NCBI RefSeq assembly: GCF_000150275.1
Contig: NW_002060944.1
Coordinates: 2,580,152 to 2,644,151, forward strand
Direction of reading: 5' to 3'
Source of the DNA: Trichoplax adhaerens
Lineage: Eukaryota > Placozoa > Uniplacotomia > Trichoplacea > Trichoplacidae
Length of the DNA stretch: 64,000 bases
In this document: positions 45,271 to 57,303 of the stretch, piece after piece
How the letters are laid out: every line of letters begins with the position of its first letter
Numbering within the stretch: the first letter of the stretch is position 1
Program-made: the position numbers and the translations under genes
The notes under the pieces: generated by a model
What the model was told of the DNA's origin: nothing
Databases searched by the model: none
Seen by the model: the letters and a program-made list of their open reading frames with translations, nothing else

Positions 45271-45475
45271 AGTACTGTACACCGCTGAGTATGCAGCAAA
45301 CACAGTACTGTAAGTACTGTACTGTACACTGTGTACAGTACAGTGTACAGTTTACAGTACAGTACAGTATAGTACAGTACTGTACACTGTACAGTACAGC
45401 ATGATATACAGTACAGTACTGTACAGTACTGTACAGTACTGTACAGTACTGTACTGTAATACAGTCATTCGGTAC
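45271..45475. repeat. GTACW array between PPIL3 and KYAT
   Basis: The purest example in the window: at about 45410-45458 GTACA and GTACT alternate strictly, making a 10-bp palindromic GTACAGTACT unit repeated several times. Flanking parts have ACT/AGT spacers. It lies about 270 bases upstream of the PPIL3 start. Confidence 0.92.
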
Positions 45476-45534
45476 TGTAACCCAGAGGTCTGCAAGGACT
45501 GATGAACTATTATTTTTAGTGTAACTGCATCAAT

Positions 45535-45558
45535 CCCCCCCCCCCCCCCTCCCCTCCC
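45535..45558. repeat. Poly-C tract
   Basis: Fifteen C in a row followed by TCCCCTCCC. The complementary strand could form a G-quadruplex and this strand an i-motif. It sits in the presumed promoter region of the aminotransferase. Confidence 0.85.
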
Positions 45559-46416
45559 ATAATCTAGAACCTGAGAATTGGTGCGATTTCGCTGTCAACG
45601 TTGGCTTCTGACTTCAGGTAAGTGCATCATGTAGACTGTAATGAAATTATCGAATATTTTGCTATATTGCTGCAGTATTATAGTAGTAGCGCTGTTTTGA
45701 TTGCTAGTAAATGTTGTTATGGGAAGTTAAAATTGATAGATTTTCGTATATTGTTACTGTCTGCATAAACGTACGGTAAACACCTCCATTGCGTACTATT
45801 TGTAAGCGTAAAATATCAACACCAGCAGCTGTATCACTAGGGGAATGCACTGTATACCAGCAATGTCTACCAAATAATATCATAGTAACCATATCAGTAC
45901 ATTTGCTCAGAGTACTGTAGCAAATTTGGTAAAGCTTTCTTGCTGTTTAAAATATTTCTATAGTGTCTCGTGCTGTCTTCAATTACACTCTAGTATTAAC
46001 ATAGTGTATACTTGTTTACAAGTGCAAAACCGAAGAGCTACAATAACTGAAAATTACAGAATTAGCCGTAACGATACGACATTAACTTTTTTATGTGTTA
46101 TATACTACTGCTATTTCTCGCTTAACTGTTCAGACTGAAATTTTGAGAACGGCTATTGGAAAGTATTATATAATGTTGCCTTGCAATGCCCCAATACCTA
46201 CCTATTTACTATGATGTAGGAAAGAACTGAAATCTGTTTTCCTTCTATTAATTTCTCTTTGAAATAGAATCAATCTATGGTAACCAGCATTTTCTAGTGT
46301 TGGATATATTTTTGGGTAACTTGTTGATATTTTTGAGTATTTTAACAGTCAATACAGTAATATTGCATTTGGGATTAACATGAATTTCAGTAGGTTAATT
46401 TTAAAGTTTTCTAAAA

Positions 46417-49400
46417 ATGGAATCCAGTACTTCCAAATTAATCGGTGCAAGAAGGTTGGAAGGGATGTATGAAAATGTCTGGTGAGTTAGCTCACATAAA
46501 TTTATGGTGCTAAGCTGTAATGCCATGCTTATGATTGTGTAACTGCTCGTGTATACGCTACGTTACCGGTTACTCTACTCAGTCAGAAAATATATATATT
46601 AATACAATTAGAATACTATATTTTTGTAACATTACCTTGAGCTGCGGTAATTAAGCATGTGTTGAAAGAAATTACGTTAGTGATGCTAAATATCCATAGG
46701 AAAGGACTTTATTGTACTCGAACATGGTCCTGTATAGGGATTTTATTGCCTGATTGTTAGGCATTCTATTAAAATGTGTGCTATAAATACTTAGGGCTCA
46801 ATTTAAGTGATAAAACGGCAATTTCATAGCATTTTGTAACGGTGCACAAATTTGTTTTATTAGTAAACATGTAAATAGGAGCTATATCTTTGTCTAGCAG
46901 AATATGTAACAGACTATTTATGTTCGCTACTGGGTCCAATTTTACCAATGTTAGCAAATAGTATTAAACAGTAGGTAAATACTCTTATATTACAGGGTAG
47001 AATTTGCCGGATTAGCCAGACAGTACCAGCCAGTTAATTTAGGCCAGGTAAGTTCGTATATGTTCGTGGCCTTCATATCTTAAATATTTAATGCGAACAT
47101 GTGGTTATCAAATTCTAATCACATCGACAAGATGTAAGATCATTACCTAGAAATTACTAAGTTTAGCAGTAACTACACCTATTGCTTTCGTGAACGTGTT
47201 TTCATAGTTTTAGTGATCTAACAGCTATTTTGTATGAGAGTGTAATATTTAATGGACAATTTATCAACTACCTACAATTTATTAAGGTATATCATCAGGA
47301 ATCGAAATATTCAATTCAATATTACCGAATATAGAAGTTTTCATCTTGAAATCTGCTTCAAATCTTACTATAATTCATAATATAGTTGATATTCTATTTC
47401 TGAATTACCATGGAGAGTCTGCATGGTTATTTGGAACAAATAATAACAATTATTGTAAGAGGTTATTGTGAAAGCGCTATATAGTGGACATAAACAATAT
47501 TGTCGTACGTGATATATACAAAATGAAAAGCTCCTAATTCGGATCCAACATTATAACTGTGATATTCTGTGTTCTGATAAGATACATGAATCTTGTGCTT
47601 TAGGGCTTTCCAGATCTTCCTGTCCCTCCCTTTCTGAGAGACTCCATGATGAAAGCTATACAAAGTAGTGACATGAACCATCAATATACCCGTGGTTGGG
47701 TAAGTGCGAAGAAATGCTGGCGACTATATCAATGAACCAATCCTTTGACATTAGATTATTTAATAATTTTAAAGGGCCATCCAAAGCTTATTAATGCTCT
47801 TGCTAAGCTGTATGGACCTTTACTTGGGCGTAAATTAGATCCAGAATCTGAGGTGAGTCACTTACATTGGTCTAGACTGTAAGATATGGTTGCAATTTGA
47901 TTGTGTTTATCGAATGTTACGTGATATAGATTCTAGTTACCGTTGGAGCGTATGAGTCACTTTATTGCTGTGCTATGGGACTTATTAATGAAGGAGATGA
48001 GGTATATCAATACAGAATTTGGATAATCAATGAAATCGTTTTCAGTACTTGATATGACGCTTTAGTTCTGTAAATTATTTGACAACATGTTGAAAATCGC
48101 TTACATAAATATATAGGTTATTCTTATTGAACCTTTCTTTGATTGTTACGTTCCATTTGCTAAAATGGCTGGTGCAAAAACAGTTTGTGTCTCGTTAAGA
48201 GCGGTAATACACTATAGAGCTCCTTATTGTTGCATTGAATTGCCTGTGAATTGAATTATATCCATTCTTCGGTTGATAGAAGGAAGACGCAAAATCTTCA
48301 GCTGACTTTTGCTGGGATGAGAATGAAATAAGGAATGCTTTTAATGCTAAGACTAAGTGCATCCTTCTTAATACTCCTCATAATCCTACTGGAAAGGTAA
48401 TTGATTGTATTACAGTATATAGTAAGCTATGAAACGTCATCGAATATTATGTATTAGCTACATTACGAATTTGTCATGTTACGCACTAGGTGTTCTCAAG
48501 GAAAGAGTTAGAGTTGATTGCTGAGCTATGTATTAAACATGACGTGATTTGTATTACGGATGAAGTTTATGAATGGTTGATTTACTCTGGCTCTGAACAT
48601 ACCAGGATAGGTTAATTCTATATGCAACTGCATGAATTTTAAAATTTGAAGGCTTTTGACTATCAGTAATTTCTTGTAGCAACACTTCCTGGAATGTATG
48701 ATCGAACAATAACAGTTGGCAGTGCGGGTAAAACTTTCAGTGTCACCGGATGGAAAGTAAACAAAAAGCAATAAAGTTGATCGTTTATCTGTTATTTCGA
48801 AAGTTTTAGCAATCAATTTATATTATTCTAACAGGTCGGCTGGTCTATGGGGCCGTCGAATTTGATCAAACATTTACGAGTTGTTCATACGAATAGTATA
48901 TATCATTGTTCAACAATAACTCAGGTACATTAAGGCTGCTGTTAGTTTAACCTTGTTAGTGTCACTTTGGTTTTATTGAATAAATCATGCTTCTAAATGA
49001 AATTTAAAAATCAGGAAGCCGTTGCTAATGCAATAGAGACTGAAAGCGAAAGGCTAGGAGATAAAAATTGTTACTTTCGTCAGTTGCCTAAAATGTTGGA
49101 GAGAAAACGTGATAAAATGGCCGTTCTCTTAAAATCTATCGGTGTTGTACCTATTATTCCTGAAGGTGGTTATTTTATGATGGCAGACGTGTCACCACTC
49201 GGTATAGTACTATAGCTTAAAATCCACAACTACCGAAATAATCAAGTGCAGTTAGCTATTATTCGCTGTGATTTACGGAGGACTGCTTTAATAACTATAA
49301 TGTATAATGCTAGCGACTAACATAATGTAGGTATTAAATTTAACGATGGAGACGATACATCGCCGTACGATTACAAGTTTTCACGGTGGCTAATTAAACA

Positions 49401-49813
49401 AAAGGTATTGCAGCTTACAGTTAGTATTGAAAGATTATAAATCCTATCAAAAAAAAAGTTTATCACCTCTCAGTTTATGTTTATACCGAAATTACTTTTA
49501 ATGCTTCTGCTTTAGGGAATCGCTTGCATCCCACCCAGCGCTTTTTATTCCAAGGAACATAAGGATCTTTCAAAGAAATTTATTCGATTTTGTTTCATAA
49601 AGGTACAGACAAGTGATTAATTTATTTTAGATTGATTTTATTTTTTCTCTTCTAACTAAGCTACGAATTTCTTACTTGCTCTAACTAGCTTCAGAGTTGC
49701 GTCCAAAATTCATTAATAGTGAATGTTTTTTGTACTTTTACTGATAGAATGACACAACGATGACGATGGCGGAAGAAAAATTTAACGAATGGGCCCGATC
49801 TTTAAAGAAATAA
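46417..49813 (+). CDS. KYAT1: Kynurenine aminotransferase / cysteine-S-conjugate beta-lyase
   Basis: Fourteen exons give 422 residues: 46417-46481, 46996-47047, 47604-47699, 47775-47852, 47930-48001, 48117-48203, 48280-48396, 48490-48610, 48680-48756, 48835-48924, 49015-49201, 49331-49404, 49516-49602, 49748-49813. It is a PLP-dependent fold-type I aminotransferase converting kynurenine to kynurenic acid, with glutamine transaminase activity in the family. Motifs: [51 protein letters not shown] (the Asn contacting PLP), ITDEVYEWL, and [16 protein letters not shown] with the PLP Lys at about 247. The ending [13 protein letters not shown] fits KYAT1 and KYAT3 equally. There is no evident mitochondrial presequence, which favours a cytosolic KYAT1-like enzyme, but the split may predate this gene. 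Confidence 0.94.
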
Positions 49814-50739
49814 TTGTACCATTCATGCCACTAGTATTTTGCAGTGTCTTAATGATATCGAATTCCAGCGGTTTTTTAAAATCATATTCCAATAATACCT
49901 TCGGCCGATAATGTACACGTAGTACAGTATATATAATTTATCAGTTATGTTTGCTGTACAAATATGGTACTGTATAACGATAAAGTTTTGGCTATTATAA
50001 TACATTTGATGATGTAGTTTACAGATGGATTTTAATGTTTACTTTGATCTATTTTGCTATTGCTTAATGAACCTTGCATCAGCTGTGTCAGTCATTCTGA
50101 ACTTAAGATTGGTATCGAATATGTAGCTACACTACACATGTCAGCAATAAGCTATTACCCCAATTTGGGTAATTTCGTCTGTGGTATTCCTATCGAACTT
50201 AGTATCATCTTGTAGGGAAACAACAGAATAATAAATTGATGCGGTTGGATCTTGTTTATCAATTTGTAAATTTTGTAATAATTTTAATTTTAATTTGATG
50301 AAGTGTCAATATCAATTTGTCCTAGTGAATTAATTCAATATGCCACTAATAATACCCTTAACAAATGATTATTAATTTAACTCTAATGAGTTCCCGTTTC
50401 AATTAACTTGTATTGATCAACTATTCTCATGGGTTCATTCATTAGAAATCATACAGTATCATAGAACTGATAATGGAGCAAATTGCAGTAAATTATTGGT
50501 AAATAACTTTACAGATTACTACAGTAGTATGTGTAAAATTTAGAAAATTTTTAAAGACATTAGATCATCACATAACCGTGTACAGTAATAGATAAATTAT
50601 AGTATCAATTTCAATTGCTATTACAGACCAGCGAAGGCTACAAGCTCGCAACTTTTTAAAAGGGCTTCAGATTCATTTATAGGAAGTAAGAAAAAGATTA
50701 CGTAGTTACAACAGCAGCGGTGACGTCCCTATAACCAAA
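49814..50739. other. Convergent 3' intergenic region
   Basis: Between KYAT (+) and the SLC35A transporter (-). AT-rich presumed 3' untranslated sequence; I see no exon. Confidence 0.5.
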
Positions 50740-52299
50740 TTAAAGACTATACAGGTATGTTGAAGTAATAACGAAACCAGTACCAACGAAAAAATTGGTC
50801 GTTGGTGTAAAATCTTGCAGCCAAATCCACGAGATGTAGCCCATCAATAAGATCGATACCGCCGCAGCAAAACCCTTTAAGATATTATCAGCGTACTTAA
50901 CAACATTAGCAACAATTAAACCACCTACTGCTTGTAATATTACCACAATCCAGGTTAGATAGTTATAACCGTAGAAGAAGCCTTTCGCTCTAATAATATG
51001 CCAATCATTAAAAAGAATGCCGAGGGAACTGCATAGAATAGAGAATCCACCAAGTTGTAAATTTCTCATCCATAGCGAGACTGCGGAACCTTTTAAGATC
51101 ATTTCAAAGTAAACTCCTGAGAATCCGCTAGTTAAACAAGCGCATAAAACTGCAATCAATCCAATAGTAGGAGATCCTTGAGCATTTGACGTTGATTTAG
51201 ACGATTGGCCATTAGTTGCTAACTACAGTTGTTCATACAAGAAATGAGGTTGAGATGATTTCTTTGACATACTCATACTTAGTAAATCAGTAATTAATTA
51301 GTACATCATTCATTATTTTATCTTTCAAAGCTATAGTAAATCTGAAGCACAACTGTATGCAGTGTACAGTAGCGTACAGTAGGAAGGCTATTCGTTACAA
51401 ATGTTGGAAGCGAATCAATCTTCAATCTCATTTCCACTTTTTCAGTACTGTAGCCCAATTTACAATCAACTTGATCCCTATCAACTACATTGTCAGCTCT
51501 TACAGGTTGTCAGGCGATATCGTACTGCAAAATAGATTTCCTTTTAACACAGTACAGAGTAATTCACCAGAGTCTGAGAAGCTATGGTAATGTATAAGCA
51601 CGAGTGATTTCTACATCAAACGCAGTTGTAGAGCATGAAATGACGATTCCTTGTTTACGTAGATGGTCCAGTTTAACTTTAGGAATAAATCTCAATTTTA
51701 TTCAGCATAGAATGTATTTATACTATAATTTTATCATACGAATACTAACTCAAGTAGTGCTTGATGATACAGTGGCAATTCAATATCCATACATATACAA
51801 CATTAAGTTATCAAATTACCTGAACTAAAGCTATTCCACATGTGAGCTGCACTAAAGCAAACCATTTTAAAGGATTCAATTTTTTCCCCATCAAGATAAC
51901 AGAAAATATCGCGGTTGCTAATATCTTTAACTGATAGGTTACTTGATAAGTTGCAGCGTCTAAATTTGATAAGGCTAAAAATAGTAAATTGTTCTGGACA
52001 GTGTATAATAACGCCGGTACCGATACTTTAAGAGTATCTAATGGCTTTGACAAAATTTCTCGTCTAATGTTTGAAATCGATTTGGAGAAATTAAAGTTAT
52101 TATTATAGTGTATCATAAACATATTAATAATAATCTTGACAATTTCAGCTAATAGAACTGCTGTTGATGATAGATAACGCGTTGCTCCAGCTTGACTAGT
52201 TCTAGAGTAACGTAAAATTAAAACAAATATAGTAGTCTGCAATGTTAACACAACTAAGCTAATAACACGAGGTGAAAATAGCGTTGAGTTTGTGGCCAT
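50740..52299 (-). CDS. SLC35A3: Golgi UDP-sugar transporter, SLC35A2/A3 type
   Basis: Two minus exons, 52299-51820 and 51222-50740, join in phase 0 (CAG/GTAATT donor, TGTAG acceptor) to give 320 residues (human SLC35A3, 325). The family imports UDP-N-acetylglucosamine or UDP-galactose into the Golgi lumen in exchange for UMP. About ten membrane segments are visible. Signatures include TLQTTIFVLILRYSRT, RYLSSTAVLLAEIVKI, ALSNLDAATYQVTYQLKI in exon 1, and GFFYGYNYLTWIVVILQA plus VKYADNILKGFAAAVSI in exon 2. A hydrophilic Ser/Asn/Gln linker opens exon 2, matching the central cytosolic loop. Substrate cannot be decided between A2 and A3 by eye. It is head-to-head with NELFB, 886 bases apart. Confidence 0.93.
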
Positions 52300-52489
52300 A
52301 ATTCAAGACTCTCGAAGCAATTGACAACTACTGTAAATTAGATTATGGTTAGCAGTAAATTGCAATATTAATAATAATAATTCTAATGAACTATTAACCA
52401 AAATGGATGCCGTAAAGTAGGGTAATAGGGTATTTTATAAATGAAGATATCACGGTTACCTGCTAACTACAGTACAAAGACAATTGTCT

Positions 52490-53140
52490 TCTCATGACGG
52501 TACTACAGTACAATATACTGTATGTGCTATGCTGTACTGTAATGGACAGTACAGTACGTCGATCGCTTCCATTTTCTTGATAGTAAAAGCTGTTAAAATT
52601 GAAATTTCTTACAATGGGAACCCTCCTTTACAACGATTGATGTTCAATAATGGTAAAACTAAGTTAGCTAACCACCACCATCAAGACCTCCACTTCTTGA
52701 CTGTACTAAAACTAAATCGACTTTTAGCCATCTGCAAATCGACAGTACAATACAGTACAGTACAGCACAGTACAGTTGTAAGTGCAACGATTGATGTTCA
52801 ATGATGGTAAAACTAAGTTAGCTAAACACCACCATCAAGACCTCCACTTCTTGACTGTACTAAAACTAAATCGACTTTTACCCATCTACAAATCGACAGT
52901 ACAGTACAGTACAGTACAGTACAGTACAGTTGTAAGTGCTACAGTACATTGTTCTACGATGGGCTAATCTGAAGCACTGTACTGTACACTGTACAGTACT
53001 GTACTGTACTGTACAGTACACTGAGTGTACAGTCAAAAATCGGAACGGTCTACAGTACTGTACTGTACAGTACTGTACTGTACACTTTACTACAGTACTG
53101 TATACTGTACTGTACTGTACTGTACTAACTATTGTCAGAC
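52490..53140. repeat. GTACW arrays upstream of NELFB
   Basis: Blocks of GTAC with single A/T spacers at about 52501-52560, 52741-52777, 52896-52930, 52976-53033 and 53050-53130. The last ends roughly 50 bases before the NELFB start codon. One run at about 52898-52930 is uniform GTACA; others mix GTACA and GTACT. Confidence 0.92.
52631..52938 (+). repeat. 154-bp tandem duplication
   Basis: Units 52631-52784 and 52785-52938 both begin CAACGATTGATGTTCAAT and end with a GTACW block followed by TTGTAAGTG. They differ at only a handful of positions outside the array part. In unit 2 the array part is cleaner (uniform GTACA). The unit boundary falls next to the array. Confidence 0.9.
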
Positions 53141-53185
53141 GAGCACATACTGTACTAACAGTAACAGTCTTTTTTGGGAGCAAAC

Positions 53186-55651
53186 ATGGAGCCACTCGAT
53201 GGCAAGCAAGGTCAACGTTACTTAAGAATACAATTTGCGAATGCAGATAATCCACTAACCATCATAGAAAACTTCCAAAAGGAAAATAATGTTAAAGTTA
53301 GTGAAGAATTCCGTTGTTGCGTTCCGTTATTAGACTTACTAGGAGTACCTAGGCTAGAATTGCATCGATCTTTGATTGATGCTTTGCGAAAGAGGTTGAC
53401 TGAAGAAGTGGAGAAAAGCAATCCGGAAAAGTTGCAACAATTACTTGCGGTAACTTTCCCTTCCATCCATATAAAATCGATCAGACCAGTATGTATCGAA
53501 ATCATGAAGCGTTTGCCAAGTTTGCCACAAAATTATCTAACTTTGTTAGAAGACAATCAAGATTTACTTCAAATATTGCCAATCGAAGTCCGACGACAGG
53601 TCTGGCAGAATAACCTCAAACTCTTTGCTCTCGAAATTAATCCCTTAATTGACACCTACCTTCGAAGCACCGAAGACTTCATGTTTTCCTTGAATTTCGA
53701 TAAGCAGCAGCATTTCTTCAATAAAGCACCTCGAAAACGTCGCCAGAATGAAGTATTACAAAAAATAGTAGAATTGATTGGTAGATCAGTGAAATTATAT
53801 AACACCACCTTACAGATTCTGAGAACGCTCTATTTTAGAAATGCAATTGAGCATTATTGTACCTTACGCTTGGAAATTTTGATGAAACTACACGATAATG
53901 ATGTTAGAGAGATATTATCCCTTGATCCATGCTATAAATTTGTATGGTGTTTGGATGCTTGCCTACGTGATGGCCTGGTTGATAGTAAACGTTGTAATGA
54001 ATTAATTGCATTAATGGAAGAAGCTACAAAGGAAAGTGGCAAGCAAATATTGGGGTAAAATTTGAATGAATGACTTATCATCTCCATGTTAATAATGAAT
54101 AATACTTCCAAATGCCTAATATAGTTGCAATTGAGGCTGATTTATATAATTAATTGCTAAGTAATGGAAAATTGCATTCATTCTATGCTTTCAGCGACTT
54201 TGCTATTATTTTAGCGGACCCATTTGTTATCCATGCTTTGACTGGGACTATATTCAGGAGTATTCAGCTACTTTATGACCAAGAATTGCTACCAAGGGTG
54301 AGTTTACCATATCAATAACCAACAGTAGTTAGCTTATGGGTTTATTTGTAGATAAAGTAAGTAACTGCCGTTCGTTCAGCCTTACAATTCTGTAAAGTAA
54401 TTATTTTGTACTGGTTGCTATCACGCATGCTCTTGTGGTAGTGATGATCAAATTTATTAGTTCTTATTTGCCTGTATAAAGCTAAATTGCATGACCATTG
54501 AGTATCCCTATTGATACGTTATATGATGAAGATGTATGTCTACTAATTACTTTGCTCACATCCACTGCTTTATAGGATGTTCCGTTATTGCACTCGCTAC
54601 TTAGACTTTTATCGCTTGGACTCAACGCTTCGCAAATGATACATCGGCAAGATTTTGCCGAAATTGATATTGTAAGGCTTAAGCAAAAGAGATAGTTAAA
54701 TGAATTAAAATATGCATTGAAATGGCTATCTAAAATAGTATCAATAATCATATAAATGAGATATATCGCATACAAGTTGGCCGCAGTTATTTCTGCAGAT
54801 ATTAACAGAGTAGATTATGTGGCACAATCTAAATTATGAAATTTTACTAATCTATTATAGGATAATGTTATTGTGCTGCGATTTATACCGACAATTATGC
54901 TGTTAATTCACTCTCTGAAAAATAATGGTATATGTCCTCCAAACATAGACTTAGACTTTTTCTCTTCGTATATTCATGAAAATCCTATTGCACGTCGGAT
55001 TGCTTGCGAGCTTATATTACATTTGTGTAATAAACATAACCTGAGCGATCTAAGCCTCTTGCTACCAAAGGTAGCGCCCGCTTTTAGAACTCCTGATATA
55101 TCCGATAACATCTTTTTGCATCTATTTATTTATCAACTGGTAATATCATTTCTGGAAGAACACGGAAATGATGAATTTTATCAGACAGTATTCGAAGAAT
55201 TTTTTCTGCAATGTGAAAATGTCGATTGTACCAAACATATGCTACGGTTGCTGTGGTTCAATTACAGAAGAATGGCATCATCCAATGTTTCTATTATACT
55301 GGACTATGTCATTTCAAAAGGACTTGTAAGTAATAGATATAGTTAAGTTTGGGACATACCGTAATTGCTATATTACATCCAAGCATTAATAAACACTAAT
55401 TTAAGTTACATGTTAGTAGTGTACATCATTAGTGCTTAGAGTATCAAACTATAATCTTGGTTGCTACCCAAATCAGTAGTCACATTCATCTAAATGTATG
55501 GTAACCTTTATTACAGGATGATAAATTTACCAAGGATGTATGTCGTAGCATGATGAAGAGTTTAGAAGCGGATAAGCTAAGGGCAAAATTTTCAGAGAGA
55601 AGATATTCCCATGGTCCTACTTCTACATTGATGGATGATGAATTTGAATAA
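53186..55651 (+). CDS. NELFB: Negative elongation factor B (COBRA1)
   Basis: Five exons give 555 residues (human 580): 53186-54054, 54195-54297, 54576-54671, 54861-55325, 55517-55651. All phases agree. NELF-B is a helical scaffold subunit of the NELF complex, which with DSIF holds RNA polymerase II in promoter-proximal pause. Recognisable stretches are LLGVPRLELHRSLIDALRKR, EVRRQVWQNNLKLF, RRQNEVLQKIVELIG, HYCTLRLEILMKLHDNDV and DPCYKFVWCLDACLRDGLVDS, then GDFAIILADPFVIHALTG in exon 2. The C-terminus ends acidic (MDDEFE) and lacks the Pro/Ala tail of vertebrates. I chose the ATG at 53186; the reading frame extends slightly upstream without another ATG. Confidence 0.96.
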
Positions 55652-57303
55652 TACTTTCTAGTTGTTAAGTTATGATGGAATTGAGATAGGTTTTATTTTA
55701 TTATAGCATATTATTCTATATCTTCGTTATCGATTAATTGATGTTATCTAACTGGAAGTTTACTATTACATCAAAAATTAATATAAGCCTTTGTTACTTA
55801 AATTAAGTATAAAATCTTCCAATTGGATTGTAATATAGTTTTACGTACAGTACATTGGGCTGACATTAACTCCTAAGATATTGCTGTATGAAACGAAGTA
55901 TTTACTATCTTCTCAACTTGTACATATGCGTATGTAAACATGGCGCTAGTCGTAGATTTCTAAATAGAATGATTTGCATCCATTATCTTCAAGTGAATCT
56001 AAATCTAAAAATTGAAGTAATTACTTAAAAAATTTTAAATTATGTACAGTACTGTAATTTATGCAACGCGCCTAGATATGTGAATATTCGGAATTAATGT
56101 GTCATGTTTGTGAATAACTTTTCATCCTTTGAGTAACACGGAATATTTGTGAATATTTGTTAAATATAAGCAAATAAAGTAGTGCGTACTAATGATGATA
56201 GTCGCGTTCACTAATGTGATTATTTGATACGTGCCGTTAAATAGATGCATAAAGTCTGTAAAAATTAATTGAAAACATTTTTCTGTTACCATACTATAAT
56301 TATATCCTGAAGCTAAATAACCATTCTTCATAGACATTCCGTGATTAGTGAATGATATTATGACTGAATAAATTTGCCCTTTCACCTTAAATGAGACCAC
56401 AAATGACATTACAACGGTTAATAGAAGCTCATAGCGCGGCTGTTACTGATAAATCTGGTTGTAAATCGTACTACATTTTAAGGCATTAATTAAAATATCT
56501 GCTAACTAATGATATCTTAAAATACTGCAACTTAGAAAATGTATATGCCTTAATTGTTTTATGTTCCAACATAATTTAATCACAGTACACATACTTGCTA
56601 TTAATTGTAATGGCTGCATTTACTTTGCTTGTACTGTAGGGATAAACACAAGAAAACAATTTTAATCGAGTATAGACGTATACTGATAAGGTGGCTGAGA
56701 TAAATATTTCGAAGTAGCTTTTGATAAGGTCGTTACTTAAAATTCGCTCGATCTGCTCGCTAGCAGTAATAATAAGAAAAAATATCTTTAATAACAACTA
56801 AGACTAACTTAGTAAATACACAAGTCTCCTAACCCAAGGTAATCATTAGCCTAGTGTTAAAAGTTATTAAGAAAACATCAACATCAAGATAGAATCAATG
56901 TTTTCTACATTACTTAGTGAACTATCTTACTTGATTGTATTTAGAAAAAAACTACCAAAAGTGATTATTTTAGCCTTATGTGCGTTCGGTACTTAGTTTA
57001 AATATACAATTAATCATTTTATTATAAATAAATAAACATATTACAAAAAAATTTCTGACGATTAAAAAAGAAAAAGATGCTCGTACATCTATAATGATAA
57101 TCACAGACCAAGCTTTTATCAAGCAACAATCATTTAAATACATTGTAGACACCTTCGTACTCATTCTTGTATTTATTAGTAGAAAAGCAATATATGAATT
57201 CTAAATTGTGAAAGATACCGTATCAGTGTTAGAATGATAAATCTATTACAAGAACAGGAAATAGGGTAGCAAAATTATAAAGTGCATTTATGACATGGTC
57301 TTA
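55652..57303. other. Convergent 3' intergenic region
   Basis: Between NELFB (+) and the 214-residue gene (-). Minus ORFs of 95 and 73 codons at 56122 and 56576 are hydrophobic or AT-biased, without splice or family support. Confidence 0.4.

Larger units (their letters stand above)
45000..46416. promoter_or_regulatory. Divergent intergenic region PPIL3/KYAT
   Basis: PPIL3 is transcribed leftward and the aminotransferase rightward from this 1.4-kb region, so it should contain both promoters. It holds a dense GTACW array and a poly-C tract. A 5' non-coding exon of the aminotransferase may also lie here. Confidence 0.6.
52300..53185. promoter_or_regulatory. Divergent intergenic region SLC35A/NELFB
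   Basis: A short head-to-head spacer almost filled by GTACW arrays and a 154-bp tandem duplication. Both promoters should lie here. The ORFs of 61-125 codons in it (for example 52878-53255 minus) are repeat artefacts. Confidence 0.65.

Noticed and set aside
52484-53255. ORFs of 61-125 codons on both strands upstream of NELFB
   Set aside because: Same repeat artefact, partly duplicated by the 154-bp tandem copy.
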